A DNA stretch of 64,000 bases, taken from Teredinibacter franksiae (GTDB lineage Bacteria > Pseudomonadota > Gammaproteobacteria > Pseudomonadales > Cellvibrionaceae). The DNA lies in assembly GCF_014218805.1 (NCBI RefSeq), contig NZ_JACJUV010000001.1, positions 1,562,501 to 1,626,500 on the forward strand. The letters run 5' to 3'. The notes beneath the pieces were generated by a model. It did not search any database. It was not told where the DNA came from and saw nothing but the letters and a program-made list of their open reading frames with translations. Each line of letters opens with the position of its first letter. Within the stretch, counting starts at the first letter, position 1. Made by a program: the position numbers and the translations under genes. Shown one piece after another: positions 36,743-46,515 of the stretch.

Positions 36743-38467
36743 ATGAGTTCAACTTACAATCTATCCGATTTCGTCGACGCACTGCAGTGTAAGGAGCCCA
36801 CACTGCAAAAGCTGTCCTTTTGTGCGAGTAAAAAACCCGCCAAAATAAAAGAGTGGGTGGAAGATCTTCACGCCACCAAAGCATCGGAAACCGGCGCAGT
36901 ACTCTATCAGTCTCTCCCGGAAATCAGCCGTCTTAAAACCGACACTGAATCTCGCCTAGCCATGCTCGAAGCTGTCCGCCCGGCAGCCCAGCATGTCATT
37001 GATAATTTGACCCGCGATATTGTCAACCTGCACTTGAACACATCCGATTCTACTCAGCGCATGGTCATTATCACTCAGGCAATTCAAAAAGCGATGATAG
37101 ACGGCTATTGTCAGTGTGTTCACGAGCTATGCCAAGTGAAACGCTTCCGCCCCTCAACCGTTGCCGACCTCACAACTTCGCTACACCGAGCTATTACCGG
37201 TATTACCCTCGTGTTGATGCGCAACTACCAACTTTACACGCAGCCACCGGCAGGTTTTTGGCGGCACTTGCACGCGCTCTTCCAAATCGCCGATTATTTC
37301 GACTTACTGGCCAAACCGGTTGCCGACAACCTACTGAAAACCGTTCGTGCGACCAACATCCAAACGGCCTACGCCCGTGCGCTGATGCTAGCAACAGCCA
37401 AGTTAAATCAGGTGAGCCAGAAAAACGTAACCCTCGTATTTGAAGCCTTCGAAACTTGGGCACAATATATTCGCCTACACACCAGTGGCCACCAAGATAA
37501 AGACCTTTTTTACCTCGTAAACCTTGCTACAGACACGCCGCCTTTATACAAATCCCGTTTTGAGGGCAGCAGTAATGACCGTGTGCTTCAGGTGAACTTT
37601 AAAGTTTTGGTCAGCCTGCTCTCCAAGCTATCGGCAAACTACGACAATCCGGAAGAAAAAAGCATTAATGGCGCTCTGACTGTTGCCGTTGGCTTTCCGG
37701 ACGCCCTCATAGATCACTTGTTAAATTGCTGGAGCGGTATCAAGCAACGCCAGCAAGAGCGTCGTGACGTGCAAGGCTCCGCCGACATCTGCATCGGTTT
37801 GGTCAACACTCACTTTTACGTGTGCGGCAAGCAAGGTTTTGACGCTTTTTCCGGGCAAAACGCCCCAAGCTCCGACATGGCAAATGACCCTCTAGGCGCA
37901 CTCACCGCTAGCTTCGGGTTCGACGACGAAATCGAAGAAACGAAGGCCGAATCAATTCCCACCTATAGTGCCAGTATCCAAAACGTTAGCGCCGGTGGGT
38001 TTTGTATGCTGCTCAAAGGGGTGGTCCCAGCCAAGCTACAATCGGGCGAGCTCATTGGCATCAAAGAGTCCGGGCGACACAGCTGGAGTATCGGCGTCGT
38101 CCGCTGGATTCGTCACTTTAAGGGCAGCACTCAACTCGGCATTCAAAACCTCGCCAGCCAGCCCAAACCCTTTGGTGCAGCACTACTGTATGACATGGGC
38201 GGCTATTCGGACTTTATGCGAGCTTTTTATATTCCTGCATCTAAAAATGGCAAAACGCCGCCATCCATACTCACCGCCAGCGTTCCGTTTAAAGAAGCGG
38301 ACAAAATTAAGGTATACGATGGTGACACTGAATATAAAGCCAAATTAAATAAATCCTTGTTCACCACGGGCAGTATTCAACAATTCTCGTATCAACCAAT
38401 GGACCCGGTCAAGAGCCCTGAAAAACGCCGTGAAAGCAACCAAAAGTTCGATAATGACTGGGACTAA
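36743..38467 (+). CDS. PilZ-like domain protein upstream of fimX (PA4958-type)
   Basis: 574 residues. A large helical N-terminal region (1-390) has no clear family motif. At about residues 405-500 there is a PilZ-like domain with NVSAGGFCM, matching the (D/N)xSxxG c-di-GMP motif, while the upstream RxxxR motif is not visible, so ligand binding is uncertain. The order PilZ-like, fimX, serB, membrane protein is the one known from Pseudomonas aeruginosa (PA4958-PA4961), which supports a link with FimX and pili. GGGAATGGAGCA lies just upstream of the ATG. Confidence 0.7.
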   Translation: MSSTYNLSDFVDALQCKEPTLQKLSFCASKKPAKIKEWVEDLHATKASETGAVLYQSLPEISRLKTDTESRLAMLEAVRPAAQHVIDNLTRDIVNLHLNTSDSTQRMVIITQAIQKAMIDGYCQCVHELCQVKRFRPSTVADLTTSLHRAITGITLVLMRNYQLYTQPPAGFWRHLHALFQIADYFDLLAKPVADNLLKTVRATNIQTAYARALMLATAKLNQVSQKNVTLVFEAFETWAQYIRLHTSGHQDKDLFYLVNLATDTPPLYKSRFEGSSNDRVLQVNFKVLVSLLSKLSANYDNPEEKSINGALTVAVGFPDALIDHLLNCWSGIKQRQQERRDVQGSADICIGLVNTHFYVCGKQGFDAFSGQNAPSSDMANDPLGALTASFGFDDEIEETKAESIPTYSASIQNVSAGGFCMLLKGVVPAKLQSGELIGIKESGRHSWSIGVVRWIRHFKGSTQLGIQNLASQPKPFGAALLYDMGGYSDFMRAFYIPASKNGKTPPSILTASVPFKEADKIKVYDGDTEYKAKLNKSLFTTGSIQQFSYQPMDPVKSPEKRRESNQKFDNDWD

Positions 38468-38669
38468 CATTTATACGCGGTAAACCTCCGAATTTTGCCG
38501 GTAGGGTCACAGGGGCTATACTTACAGTTCTTGTATACTTTCACCCTTATGTCTTGGGTATTTCAGTTATAAACGCGTGCCCGCGCACCACTGAACTGCT
38601 CATTTATTCGCCTGATTGATTCGCAGAGCACACTCATAATTGCTCGCGCCTACAGCTATACTGGACAAC

Positions 38670-40757
38670 ATGTCGCAAACCAAAACCATTAGACTGCTCA
38701 TCCTGCACGATTCTCGCTCCGAGGCTGAACGACTTATCAGCATGCTTCATAACGCCGGCCGCCCGGTTCGAGCTCAGCATGTCGACAACATTGAAGCGCT
38801 AACCAAACTATTACAGGAAAAAGTCTGGGACATGATGATTGGCCTTGATAAGGCCAGTAATTTGAAACCCATAGACGCTGTTCGCCAAATTCGCCGCCTA
38901 AGCAAAGATGTTCCCCTTATTTTGCTATCAGAAGAAGAGGGTTCTCAACCAATCGTAGAGGGCCTAAAAATCGGCGCCGTCGATGTTGTGCGGTTAGACG
39001 AAGATCAGCACCTTTTATTTGTCATTCAACGAGAATTTCAAAACCGAGAGGAGCGCGATTTACGCCGATTTGCCGAGCGCCGTCATAAAGAGATTGAGCG
39101 CCGTAATCAACAGCTACTTGACAGCTCACGCGATGCCATCGCCTTTATTCAGGACGGCATGTTCCTATATACGAATGATTCCTTTACTGAGCTGCTCGGC
39201 CACGAAAGTCGAGACGACCTTGAGTGCATGCCCGTAATCGACGTCATTCGCGCTCAAGATCAAGACAATGTAAAACGCTTCCTCAAAGAGTTCACCCTCA
39301 AAGGTAGCGACATCAACACCACCAAACTGGAGTTTTACGCAGTTACCGCAGACGAAGCCGAGCGGCCACTGAAAGTCGACGTACGCAAGTCCAGTTACGA
39401 AGAAGAGCTGTGTATACAATTCTTAATTCGCACTAACAACACCGATAGCGGGGAGCTTGAAGCGCAGCTGGAGCAAATTAAAAGCCAAGACCTAGCAACC
39501 GGCCTATTCAATAAAAGTTACCTGCTCGACTCCCTGCATACCGCGGTAGAGAACGCCGCTTCGAATATACATAACTCTGCACTGCTGAATATCGGCATCA
39601 CTAACTTTACCGACATCGTCAAATCCAAACTGGGAGTTGCCTCCGGCGACATCGTATTAGGCACTATTGCTAACTACACCAAAGCTCAAGTAAAGAAAAA
39701 CGATACTCTCTGCCGCTATGGTGAAGATTCGTTCATGCTGCTGGTGCCCAAGATTGACCCCGAGACTGCGCTCAAGCGAGCCAACGACCTGTGTAAACGG
39801 CTGAACGAAAATATTGTAGATGTCGATGGCTCTACCCTTCAGTTTACCTACCACATCGGCGTTTCACTCATAAACGAAACAACGGCCAACGCTGAAATAC
39901 CGATTGAACAGGCACTCAAAGCTCTGGGCATGGTTCAGACCGAAACATCGGAAGAGTCCGTACGCATTTACGAGCCAGAAAGCAAAGAAGAACAGAAGCA
40001 AGATATTTCCAACATGGTGCAGCGGGCACTGGACACCGGCCGCTTCAAATTGCTGTACCAACCCATTCTCAGCTTACGCGGCTCCGACAAAGAGCACTAC
40101 GAAGTGTTACTGCGTATGGTCGATGAAGAGGGCAAGGAAATATCACCTAATGACTTCCTAAGTACAGCATCCAAAATTGGCGCCACCACAAAAATTGACC
40201 GCTGGGTTATTTTGGAATCGATCAAAATTCTTTCCGAACACAGAAAAAGGGGTAACCAAACCCACTTGATGCTGAACTTAAGTAGAGAGTCTATGCTCGA
40301 CTCAACACTGCCCCCATGGCTAGGGGTTGCCTTCAAAGCAGCCGACCTACCGCCCGACACCATAGTGTTTCAGCTCGGTGAAATCGATGTCAACGATCAC
40401 CTTAACGTAGCTTCTACGTTTGCGGGTCAGATAACCAAAATTGGCTGCGGCCTCAGCATTTCTAGATTTGGCTGTGCCCTTAACCCCATGACCGCGCTGA
40501 AGCACTTCAAGTGCTCCCACGTAAAGGTCGATGGTTCCTTTACCCAGGAATTGCAAACCAATAACGAAGAAGCGGCCAACACCCTCAATGAACTGGTGAG
40601 CCAACTACATCAAGAAGACAAAATCACCATCGTGCCTTTTGTAGAAAACGCGAGCGTGCTGTCCAAACTCTGGCAATCCGGCGTGCATTATATTCAGGGC
40701 TATTACCTTCAAGGCCCAACGGATTCCATGGACTACGACTTCGATACGGAAAGCTAA
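38670..40757 (+). CDS. fimX: FimX-type c-di-GMP receptor (REC-PAS-GGDEF-EAL)
   Basis: 695 residues from ATG 38670 (an in-frame TTG at 38640 is possible). Domains: REC-like (about 1-125, without a clear phosphoacceptor), PAS (about 145-265), degenerate GGDEF (GEDSF, about residue 350) and degenerate EAL (EVL in YEVLLRM, about 476). FimX in Pseudomonas and Xanthomonas has the same degenerate sites. It binds c-di-GMP through the EAL domain without cleaving it and promotes type IV pilus assembly through PilZ and PilB. Gene order next to serB confirms orthology. It is intact, in contrast to the damaged minor pilin operon. Confidence 0.88.
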   Translation: MSQTKTIRLLILHDSRSEAERLISMLHNAGRPVRAQHVDNIEALTKLLQEKVWDMMIGLDKASNLKPIDAVRQIRRLSKDVPLILLSEEEGSQPIVEGLKIGAVDVVRLDEDQHLLFVIQREFQNREERDLRRFAERRHKEIERRNQQLLDSSRDAIAFIQDGMFLYTNDSFTELLGHESRDDLECMPVIDVIRAQDQDNVKRFLKEFTLKGSDINTTKLEFYAVTADEAERPLKVDVRKSSYEEELCIQFLIRTNNTDSGELEAQLEQIKSQDLATGLFNKSYLLDSLHTAVENAASNIHNSALLNIGITNFTDIVKSKLGVASGDIVLGTIANYTKAQVKKNDTLCRYGEDSFMLLVPKIDPETALKRANDLCKRLNENIVDVDGSTLQFTYHIGVSLINETTANAEIPIEQALKALGMVQTETSEESVRIYEPESKEEQKQDISNMVQRALDTGRFKLLYQPILSLRGSDKEHYEVLLRMVDEEGKEISPNDFLSTASKIGATTKIDRWVILESIKILSEHRKRGNQTHLMLNLSRESMLDSTLPPWLGVAFKAADLPPDTIVFQLGEIDVNDHLNVASTFAGQITKIGCGLSISRFGCALNPMTALKHFKCSHVKVDGSFTQELQTNNEEAANTLNELVSQLHQEDKITIVPFVENASVLSKLWQSGVHYIQGYYLQGPTDSMDYDFDTES

Positions 40758-40867
40758 TTTACCCTGCGGGCGGAGCACTGCGCTTCTGGGACGGGCTTCG
40801 CCCAACCTGAATCTGGAGTGCTTCGCTGCAGCGCTGAACGTACTCCCGAATACTCGACGAAATCGAC

Positions 40868-42076
40868 TCAACCTATTTCCCTATCACGAAAGCCCATCAT
40901 ATAAAGAATGGCATCAAGCCCCAAGGTGGATATCGACTGCTTGGCTTCGGCGCGAACCAGCGGCTTTGCTCTAAAGGCAATCCCGAGGCCTGCAATACTT
41001 AACATGGGCAAATCATTAGCGCCGTCACCTACGGCTACTACCTGTTTTAACGAAATGCCTTCCTGCTCAGCCAAGTCTTTCAACAATTGCGCTTTGCGAG
41101 CACCGTTGACAATCTCACCCTTAACATTACCGGTAACTTTGCCATCAACAACTTCCAATTCATTGGCATAAACGTAATCGATACCCAGCTTCTCTTTCAG
41201 ATACAAACCAAAATAATTGAACCCACCGGAGAGAATTGCCGTTTTGTAGCCCAGCTTCTTTAATGTTGAAATGAGTCGCTCAGCACCTTCGGTAATGGGT
41301 AGCTGTTGAGCTATGCCCGCAAGCACAGATTCATCCAGGCCTTTGAGCAAAGCCATACGCTGTTCAAAGCTCTCGTTAAAATCCAACTCTCCGCGCATAG
41401 CCGCTTCGGTAATCGCAGACACCTGCTCACCAACGCCAGCCGCCTTAGCCAACTCATCAATCACTTCCGCTTCAATAAGCGTCGAATCCATGTCAAAACA
41501 CACCAAACGGCGAGTACGGCGGAACATGCTGTCCTCTTGGAACGCGATATCCACATCCATCTCACTGGCCAGCTCAGCAAAATCTGCTCGTAGCTGGCCA
41601 ATATCGCCTTTACCACGCGCTGAAAACTCAACACAGGCAATAGAATGGCTATCCGTATGGTCGAGCGGAACCCGCCCAGAAAGACGGCTGATGTTGTCGA
41701 TGTTCAACCCATGCCTAGCCATAATTTTTGTCAACGATGCAATCTGACTGGCGGTTATATGGCGGGCGAGAAGCGTAACAATATGCCGGTCTTTACCCTG
41801 ATGCGTAATCCAATCCTCGTAGCTGTCTCCCGCAATGGGCTGAAAGCGCACCTGCATGGACATCTCGTGCATACGATAGAGTATGTTTTTCACCACCGGT
41901 GAAGAGTCGCTACCATCGGGGATTTCAACCAACATGCCAAGCGACAGGTGATCGTGAATTACGGCCTGACCGATATCGAGCACATTACCATTGCCCTCCA
42001 TCAGTATACGTGTGACCTCAGAGGTAACCCCAGGTCGATCGTGGCCAGAGATATTAATCAGAATGAGTTCTCGCAC
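40868..42076 (-). CDS. serB: Phosphoserine phosphatase
   Basis: 402 residues: two N-terminal ACT-type domains (ILINISGHDRPGVTSEV, then HIVTLLARHITASQIA) and a C-terminal HAD phosphatase. The nucleophile Asp is in CFDMDSTLIEAEV (about 195); SGGFNYFG and GDGANDLPML complete the HAD motifs. It performs the last step of serine synthesis. It is convergent with fimX, as in Pseudomonas. Confidence 0.96.
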   Translation of the reverse strand: MRELILINISGHDRPGVTSEVTRILMEGNGNVLDIGQAVIHDHLSLGMLVEIPDGSDSSPVVKNILYRMHEMSMQVRFQPIAGDSYEDWITHQGKDRHIVTLLARHITASQIASLTKIMARHGLNIDNISRLSGRVPLDHTDSHSIACVEFSARGKGDIGQLRADFAELASEMDVDIAFQEDSMFRRTRRLVCFDMDSTLIEAEVIDELAKAAGVGEQVSAITEAAMRGELDFNESFEQRMALLKGLDESVLAGIAQQLPITEGAERLISTLKKLGYKTAILSGGFNYFGLYLKEKLGIDYVYANELEVVDGKVTGNVKGEIVNGARKAQLLKDLAEQEGISLKQVVAVGDGANDLPMLSIAGLGIAFRAKPLVRAEAKQSISTLGLDAILYMMGFRDREIG

Positions 42077-42203
42077 CTAACTTGCCTTTTTTAACTGCCA
42101 ATTTCGGCGGCATTATATCGGATCAACACAAAAAATGATCGCCACCACTAAGAAACACTAACGCTTTGATTTTTGGAGATTTTTTCATTGCTCTCCAAGA
42201 AAA

Positions 42204-43325
42204 ATGCCTCTAAGGTATTCGTTTATGTTCATGCTTGAGAGTGAGGTCTGTAGTTTGAAAATCCGCTTCCATGGCCTATCCCCACTCGCGGGTTGCCTGT
42301 TTGGGTTTATCAGCGGTGTGGCGCTGGTAAGCATGATCTGCCTCCCTCGACTTCAACAACTCAATGCCAACCACAACCAGAATTACGGTGACGCGCTCGC
42401 ATCCATGGCGGCAAACCAGGCTATTGATGCTACGTTTAACCATGACCTGATTCGGCTTCAGGTCATTCTCCGTGACGTGATGGTAAACCCTGGCACTCGC
42501 CTAGCCACAATTCACGACGTGGAAAACAATCTACTCGTACAAGCCGGGGACTCACGAGCCCTGGATGAAATACCTCAAACTTTCACCGCAGCCATTGTAC
42601 TGCACGATAGTATTGCGGGTTACGTATCGGTTACGCTAGACAAAACCCCCGCCATCAGCGGTGCGCTTGCGCTCTTTGCCCTTCTCACCATTCTCGCACT
42701 GCTACTGCTGCTCGGCTGGGAACTTCACAGAATTGGCTCATTCGAATTTCAGCGCAACGCGTCTACTTCGCCCCAGGACCAAGATAAACAGAACAACACA
42801 GAGCAAGAGCTGGCGCATGAAGAACTACCCAAGGTATATGGAATCATTCATATCAAAAATCTAGGCGTTTTAAAGCAACAACTTAACGGAGAGAGTTTTC
42901 GAAAAACGCTGGGGGAAGTAGAAGAAACCATCAGCGACGTATTAGCGCTGTACAACGGTGCGGAATACCAACTAGAGAACGACCAATTCCGACTCACCTT
43001 TTATGCTAATGATGCAACAAACGAAGCGCTATTTCGCGCCGCCTGCAGCGCTTGGCTTATTGTCGAACTCGCCAGCATCACCAACAATATACCGCTAGAC
43101 CTCGCAGCGTTTGTGTCCGCCAATCATCTCGACCTAGCGCCCGCCAACCTGCCCATCGCAGGGTTGGTACTGGAGTCGCACGCCGCCAGTGACGATCTTA
43201 TTCGCCGCCGCCTGCAATTTTTGGATGTTGGCGCCATGAATGGTCGCAAAGTGGTCTCCAGCTTTGAACAACCTTTTCAGTCACTGCTAGAAAAACAGCG
43301 TTCACAATTGGCACGACTGTATTAG
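42204..43325 (+). CDS. Two-helix membrane protein, PA4961/YtjB-like
   Basis: 373 residues with a start that is uncertain (several in-frame Met in the first 10 codons). Transmembrane helices are near residues 29-50 and 150-172, with a periplasmic domain of about 100 residues between them. A cytoplasmic domain of about 180 residues after a Gln/Glu-rich linker looks like a degenerate nucleotide-cyclase or GGDEF-like fold (VYGIIHIKNLGVLKQQL). It is divergent from serB, matching the Pseudomonas neighbourhood. Function unknown. Confidence 0.65.
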   Translation: MPLRYSFMFMLESEVCSLKIRFHGLSPLAGCLFGFISGVALVSMICLPRLQQLNANHNQNYGDALASMAANQAIDATFNHDLIRLQVILRDVMVNPGTRLATIHDVENNLLVQAGDSRALDEIPQTFTAAIVLHDSIAGYVSVTLDKTPAISGALALFALLTILALLLLLGWELHRIGSFEFQRNASTSPQDQDKQNNTEQELAHEELPKVYGIIHIKNLGVLKQQLNGESFRKTLGEVEETISDVLALYNGAEYQLENDQFRLTFYANDATNEALFRAACSAWLIVELASITNNIPLDLAAFVSANHLDLAPANLPIAGLVLESHAASDDLIRRRLQFLDVGAMNGRKVVSSFEQPFQSLLEKQRSQLARLY

Positions 43326-43335
43326 CTAAAATTTT

Positions 43336-43531
43336 AGGGCACCGCTGATAACGAATGCTAGCCTTTGCGCAGTATGGTAACCCTTAGTGTAAGACGAACT
43401 GCGTAGCGGAAGGTTCGCTACCTTTCAAAGCAGCAGCCGTTCAAAGCAACAATAACGCTAGTAATGGCTGCTCCCTTAAGGGTTTTGCGTGTGATTCACG
43501 CGCAGCCATAATCAATCAATAAAGGTGCCCT
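43336..43531. repeat. 196-bp intergenic element with AGGGCACC terminal inverted repeats
   Basis: Left end AGGGCACC (43336-43343) and right end GGTGCCCT (43524-43531) are exact inverted copies. The inside holds hairpins (GTAGCG with CGCTAC; GCGTG with CACGC) and no gene. The left end (AGGGCACCGCTGATAAC) recurs near 32801 as AGGGCACCGCTAATAAC and, inverted, near 51356 as the complement of AGGGCACCTCTATCAA. It looks like a MITE or decayed insertion-sequence ends. Confidence 0.5.
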
Positions 43532-43592
43532 TTAGTCTTGTCTTGAAAACTTCAGTACCCTAATTTTACCGGTGGTAACTCAACCATTACGC

Positions 43593-44207
43593 CTACTGCC
43601 CATAGCGTTTACCGCCACTGTTTAGGTACTCCACCTCTGCTTCGGTAGATGCTCTACCTAAAACATCATTCCGATGGGGAAATCGCCCAAACCGCTCAAC
43701 AATAGCTTTGTGTTCTATTGCATAATTAAAGGAACCCTCAACAATTTTTCTATACGGGGCTTCGGCCAAGTTTGAGAGCTGCTCAAACGCCGCCACCCCT
43801 TGAGTTTGACGGCTCAGTGACTCAGCGTGCTGCAATGGCATATAAAGGAACACCCTCTGTATTGGGTGCAACGATTCCTGCAGCCCCCGCGCCTCCATAG
43901 AGTCCAACATCTGTAGCGCTAGCGCATCAAAAGAAAAAGCTTTCGCAGACTTACGGAAACAATTACGACTAAACTGGTCAAAGAGCACAATCATCGCTAG
44001 CGACTCTGCCGCTCCGAACGCAGATATCAACTCCGATGATTGCTCCATTTTTGCCGCCAAGGGTTCAAATAAATGTGCAAAACGCTCCCGGATCATTGCA
44101 TCCAACTGCTCCCCACCGCTAAACCACCTTTTGGCGGCTTGAGGCAACATTTCTGGATTCGTTTCACACCCCTGGAACCAAAAGCTATTGATATCTGTAT
44201 AAGCCAT
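43593..44207 (-). CDS. DUF924 family protein
   Basis: 204 residues from ATG 44207 (MAYTDINSFWF); an in-frame start at 44228 is less likely. It matches DUF924 with FWFQG near the start, RWFSGGEQLDAMIRERF, IVLFDQFSRNCFR, FLYMPLQHAES and the C-terminal FGRFPHRNDVLGR. Family members are all-helical, TPR-like and of unknown function. It is convergent with the gene at 42204 across the repeat element. Confidence 0.9.
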   Translation of the reverse strand: MAYTDINSFWFQGCETNPEMLPQAAKRWFSGGEQLDAMIRERFAHLFEPLAAKMEQSSELISAFGAAESLAMIVLFDQFSRNCFRKSAKAFSFDALALQMLDSMEARGLQESLHPIQRVFLYMPLQHAESLSRQTQGVAAFEQLSNLAEAPYRKIVEGSFNYAIEHKAIVERFGRFPHRNDVLGRASTEAEVEYLNSGGKRYGQ

Positions 44208-44346
44208 ACTCAAACACCCAATCTTCAACTGCCTGTCATATTAAAGTCATCTCGAGCGCTTAACCTTCCGACCACAAAAGCAATTCTAGGCCAAGAAAGG
44301 CGTTACCAGCGGCACTCAAAAAAGTTTCAGCGGAAACCAGCTTACG

Positions 44347-46059
44347 ATGATTAATGTTGAAAAAGCTATAACCAATAAATTCCCAACGTTCGCCAACCGG
44401 CCTGCGCTGCTACGTAAACCCACGTTAACACTGCTAAAAAAACTGATTTATGAAAATGAAATTAATGATTTTCTCCGAAGCCACACGCAGGATAAAGGCT
44501 TTAATTTTGTCGATCGAGTATTTGAATTTTTTAACTTTAACTACACTATAAGTTCAAAAGACAAAAGCCGTATTCCGGCATCAGGCGGTGTTGTTATCAT
44601 TGCCAACCATCCCATTGGCTCCCTCGACGGGCTGGCCATGTTAAAACTAGTAAGTGAAGTGCGCGACGACGTTAAAATTGTTGCCAACGATATGCTGATG
44701 AATTTCGAAGCCCTGCATGAGCTGTTTATCCCCTTAGATAACATGACCGGCGGCGGCGCTAGACGCAGCTACAAACGTGTTATTCATGCACTAAAGCAAG
44801 ACCAAGCCATCATTGTATTTCCAGCAGGCGAGGTATCCAGAGTGCGGCCAACGGGCGTAAGGGATACCCAGTGGCGGCCAGGTTTTTTACATTTTGCTCG
44901 AAAATCACAGTCTCCCATACTGCCTGTTCATATCCACGCGAAAAATTCGCTGCTTTTTTACGGTGCCTCGGCCATTTTCAAACCCCTCGGCACGGCCTTG
45001 CTCGCCCACGAGATGTTTAACAAACGTTCCAGCAGCATTCACTTTAGTGTTGGAGATCTAATTCCTTCGGAGTCTCTAAAAACAGACCAGCTTCTTGATC
45101 GCACACTGGTCAAGCGTATTAAAAAACACCTTTATAATATCGGCCATTCAAACACAAACACATTCTCAACCCAGAAAAAAATTGCTCGCGCCGAACCCAT
45201 TGAAAAACTACACAAAGAACTACAGCAAGCAAAAAAAATCGGCGCCACGCGGGATAACAATGAAATCTATTTACTTGATTATCATCGTGATTCAGCGGTA
45301 TTGAGAGAAGTTGGTAGGCTGCGCGAACTGACCTTTCGTGAAGTTGGAGAAGGCACAGGCCAAAAACGAGATACAGACAACTACGACCGCCACTATAAGC
45401 ATTTGGTTTTGTGGAACGTCAAAAATCAGGAAATTGCTGGTTCTTATAGGCTTGGGGAAGGCCAATCTATTCTCGCCCGGCGAGGCATACAGGGCCTCTA
45501 TACCAGCAGCCTATATCGATTCGAACCGGCAATGGAAAAATATTTTAACGAAGGCGTAGAACTAGGGAGAAGCTTTGTTGCACCACAATACTGGGGGAAG
45601 GCCTGTCTCGATTATTTATGGCAGGGCTTGGGCGCCTATCTGGCCCACAACCCTCAAATTCGATATCTAATAGGGCCTGTTAGCATGAGCGCAGAGTATC
45701 CCCGAGAACTGATGGATATGCTGGTCTACTTTTACCACCGCTACTATGCCTGCCCGGAACATTTAGCCAAGGCTAATCACCCCTACCTGCTCTCGACTGA
45801 AAGAATGGAGCAACTAGCAAATCATTTCGGTGAACACAACGCAGACGATGCTTTTGATTTTATGCAGCAGTACTTTGTACAAAAAGGACACAGGCTACCA
45901 GTACTATTCAAACAATATACCGCATTATTTGAACCCGGCGGATTTCAATCCATTGTATTCAGCCGCGACCCAAGCTTTGGCGACTGCCTAGATGGCCTTT
46001 GCATGGCCGATATTACCAAGCTCAAAATGAATAAACGCAAACGCTATATTGGTTTTTAA
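44347..46059 (+). CDS. OlsF-like bifunctional acyltransferase (lysophospholipid acyltransferase fused to OlsB-like domain)
   Basis: 570 residues. The N-terminal half is a PlsC-type acyltransferase with an ANHPIGSLDG variant of the HX4D block (about residue 86) and VFPAGEVSR. The C-terminal half (about 300-560) is an OlsB/GNAT-like N-acyltransferase with LRELTFREVGEGTGQKRDTD and VELGRSFVAPQYWGK. This fusion is the layout of OlsF, which makes ornithine lipids alone by N- and then O-acylation of ornithine. Ornithine as substrate is inferred from architecture. Confidence 0.82.
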   Translation: MINVEKAITNKFPTFANRPALLRKPTLTLLKKLIYENEINDFLRSHTQDKGFNFVDRVFEFFNFNYTISSKDKSRIPASGGVVIIANHPIGSLDGLAMLKLVSEVRDDVKIVANDMLMNFEALHELFIPLDNMTGGGARRSYKRVIHALKQDQAIIVFPAGEVSRVRPTGVRDTQWRPGFLHFARKSQSPILPVHIHAKNSLLFYGASAIFKPLGTALLAHEMFNKRSSSIHFSVGDLIPSESLKTDQLLDRTLVKRIKKHLYNIGHSNTNTFSTQKKIARAEPIEKLHKELQQAKKIGATRDNNEIYLLDYHRDSAVLREVGRLRELTFREVGEGTGQKRDTDNYDRHYKHLVLWNVKNQEIAGSYRLGEGQSILARRGIQGLYTSSLYRFEPAMEKYFNEGVELGRSFVAPQYWGKACLDYLWQGLGAYLAHNPQIRYLIGPVSMSAEYPRELMDMLVYFYHRYYACPEHLAKANHPYLLSTERMEQLANHFGEHNADDAFDFMQQYFVQKGHRLPVLFKQYTALFEPGGFQSIVFSRDPSFGDCLDGLCMADITKLKMNKRKRYIGF

Positions 46060-46087
46060 CACCAATCAGCACATAAAGAGCCTCCAA

Positions 46088-46507
46088 TTAAACCGCAGTA
46101 GCGCTCGCGGAAATCACCAGTGTGATCCACATCAGTAATAGCACTATTATTCCCAGCCAAAAAATCAGCATGCGGTGTATAACATTGTTGTACACCGCGT
46201 GAATGTAAGCGTGCACAATTCTCGCACCAACATAAACCCAACCCAAGGTAATCATCCAAAGCGTTTCCACCTGCAGAACAATGGCCAATACCGAAACCAC
46301 ATAAAACAGCACAGGAGTTTCAAACATATTGGATAAATGGCGGCCGCCGGCAAGAATTTGGGTAGGAATTTCAGCGTCTTTACATTGAAAAACACGGTAG
46401 TAACTTAAGCTTACCGTACGAGTACGTACGGATTTAAGCCGTAAAATAAATTGGCATACAATAAATAAAAACACAAAAGCGACTAACGCAAACATGGGAT
46501 AAAGCAT
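46088..46507 (-). CDS. MAPEG family membrane protein
   Basis: 139 residues with four hydrophobic helices, the size and topology of MAPEG proteins. The motif ILAGGRHLSNMFETPVLFYV between helices 1 and 2 and ARIVHAYIH in helix 3 are characteristic. Bacterial members are often glutathione-related or uncharacterised. It starts 8 bp after the smr gene and ends 28 bp from the convergent acyltransferase. Confidence 0.88.
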   Translation of the reverse strand: MLYPMFALVAFVFLFIVCQFILRLKSVRTRTVSLSYYRVFQCKDAEIPTQILAGGRHLSNMFETPVLFYVVSVLAIVLQVETLWMITLGWVYVGARIVHAYIHAVYNNVIHRMLIFWLGIIVLLLMWITLVISASATAV

Positions 46508-46515
46508 ATCAATTC

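Noticed and set aside
40758-40867. GGGC-TTC-GCCC hairpin between fimX and serB
   Set aside because: The stem is only four base pairs and has no T-tract.
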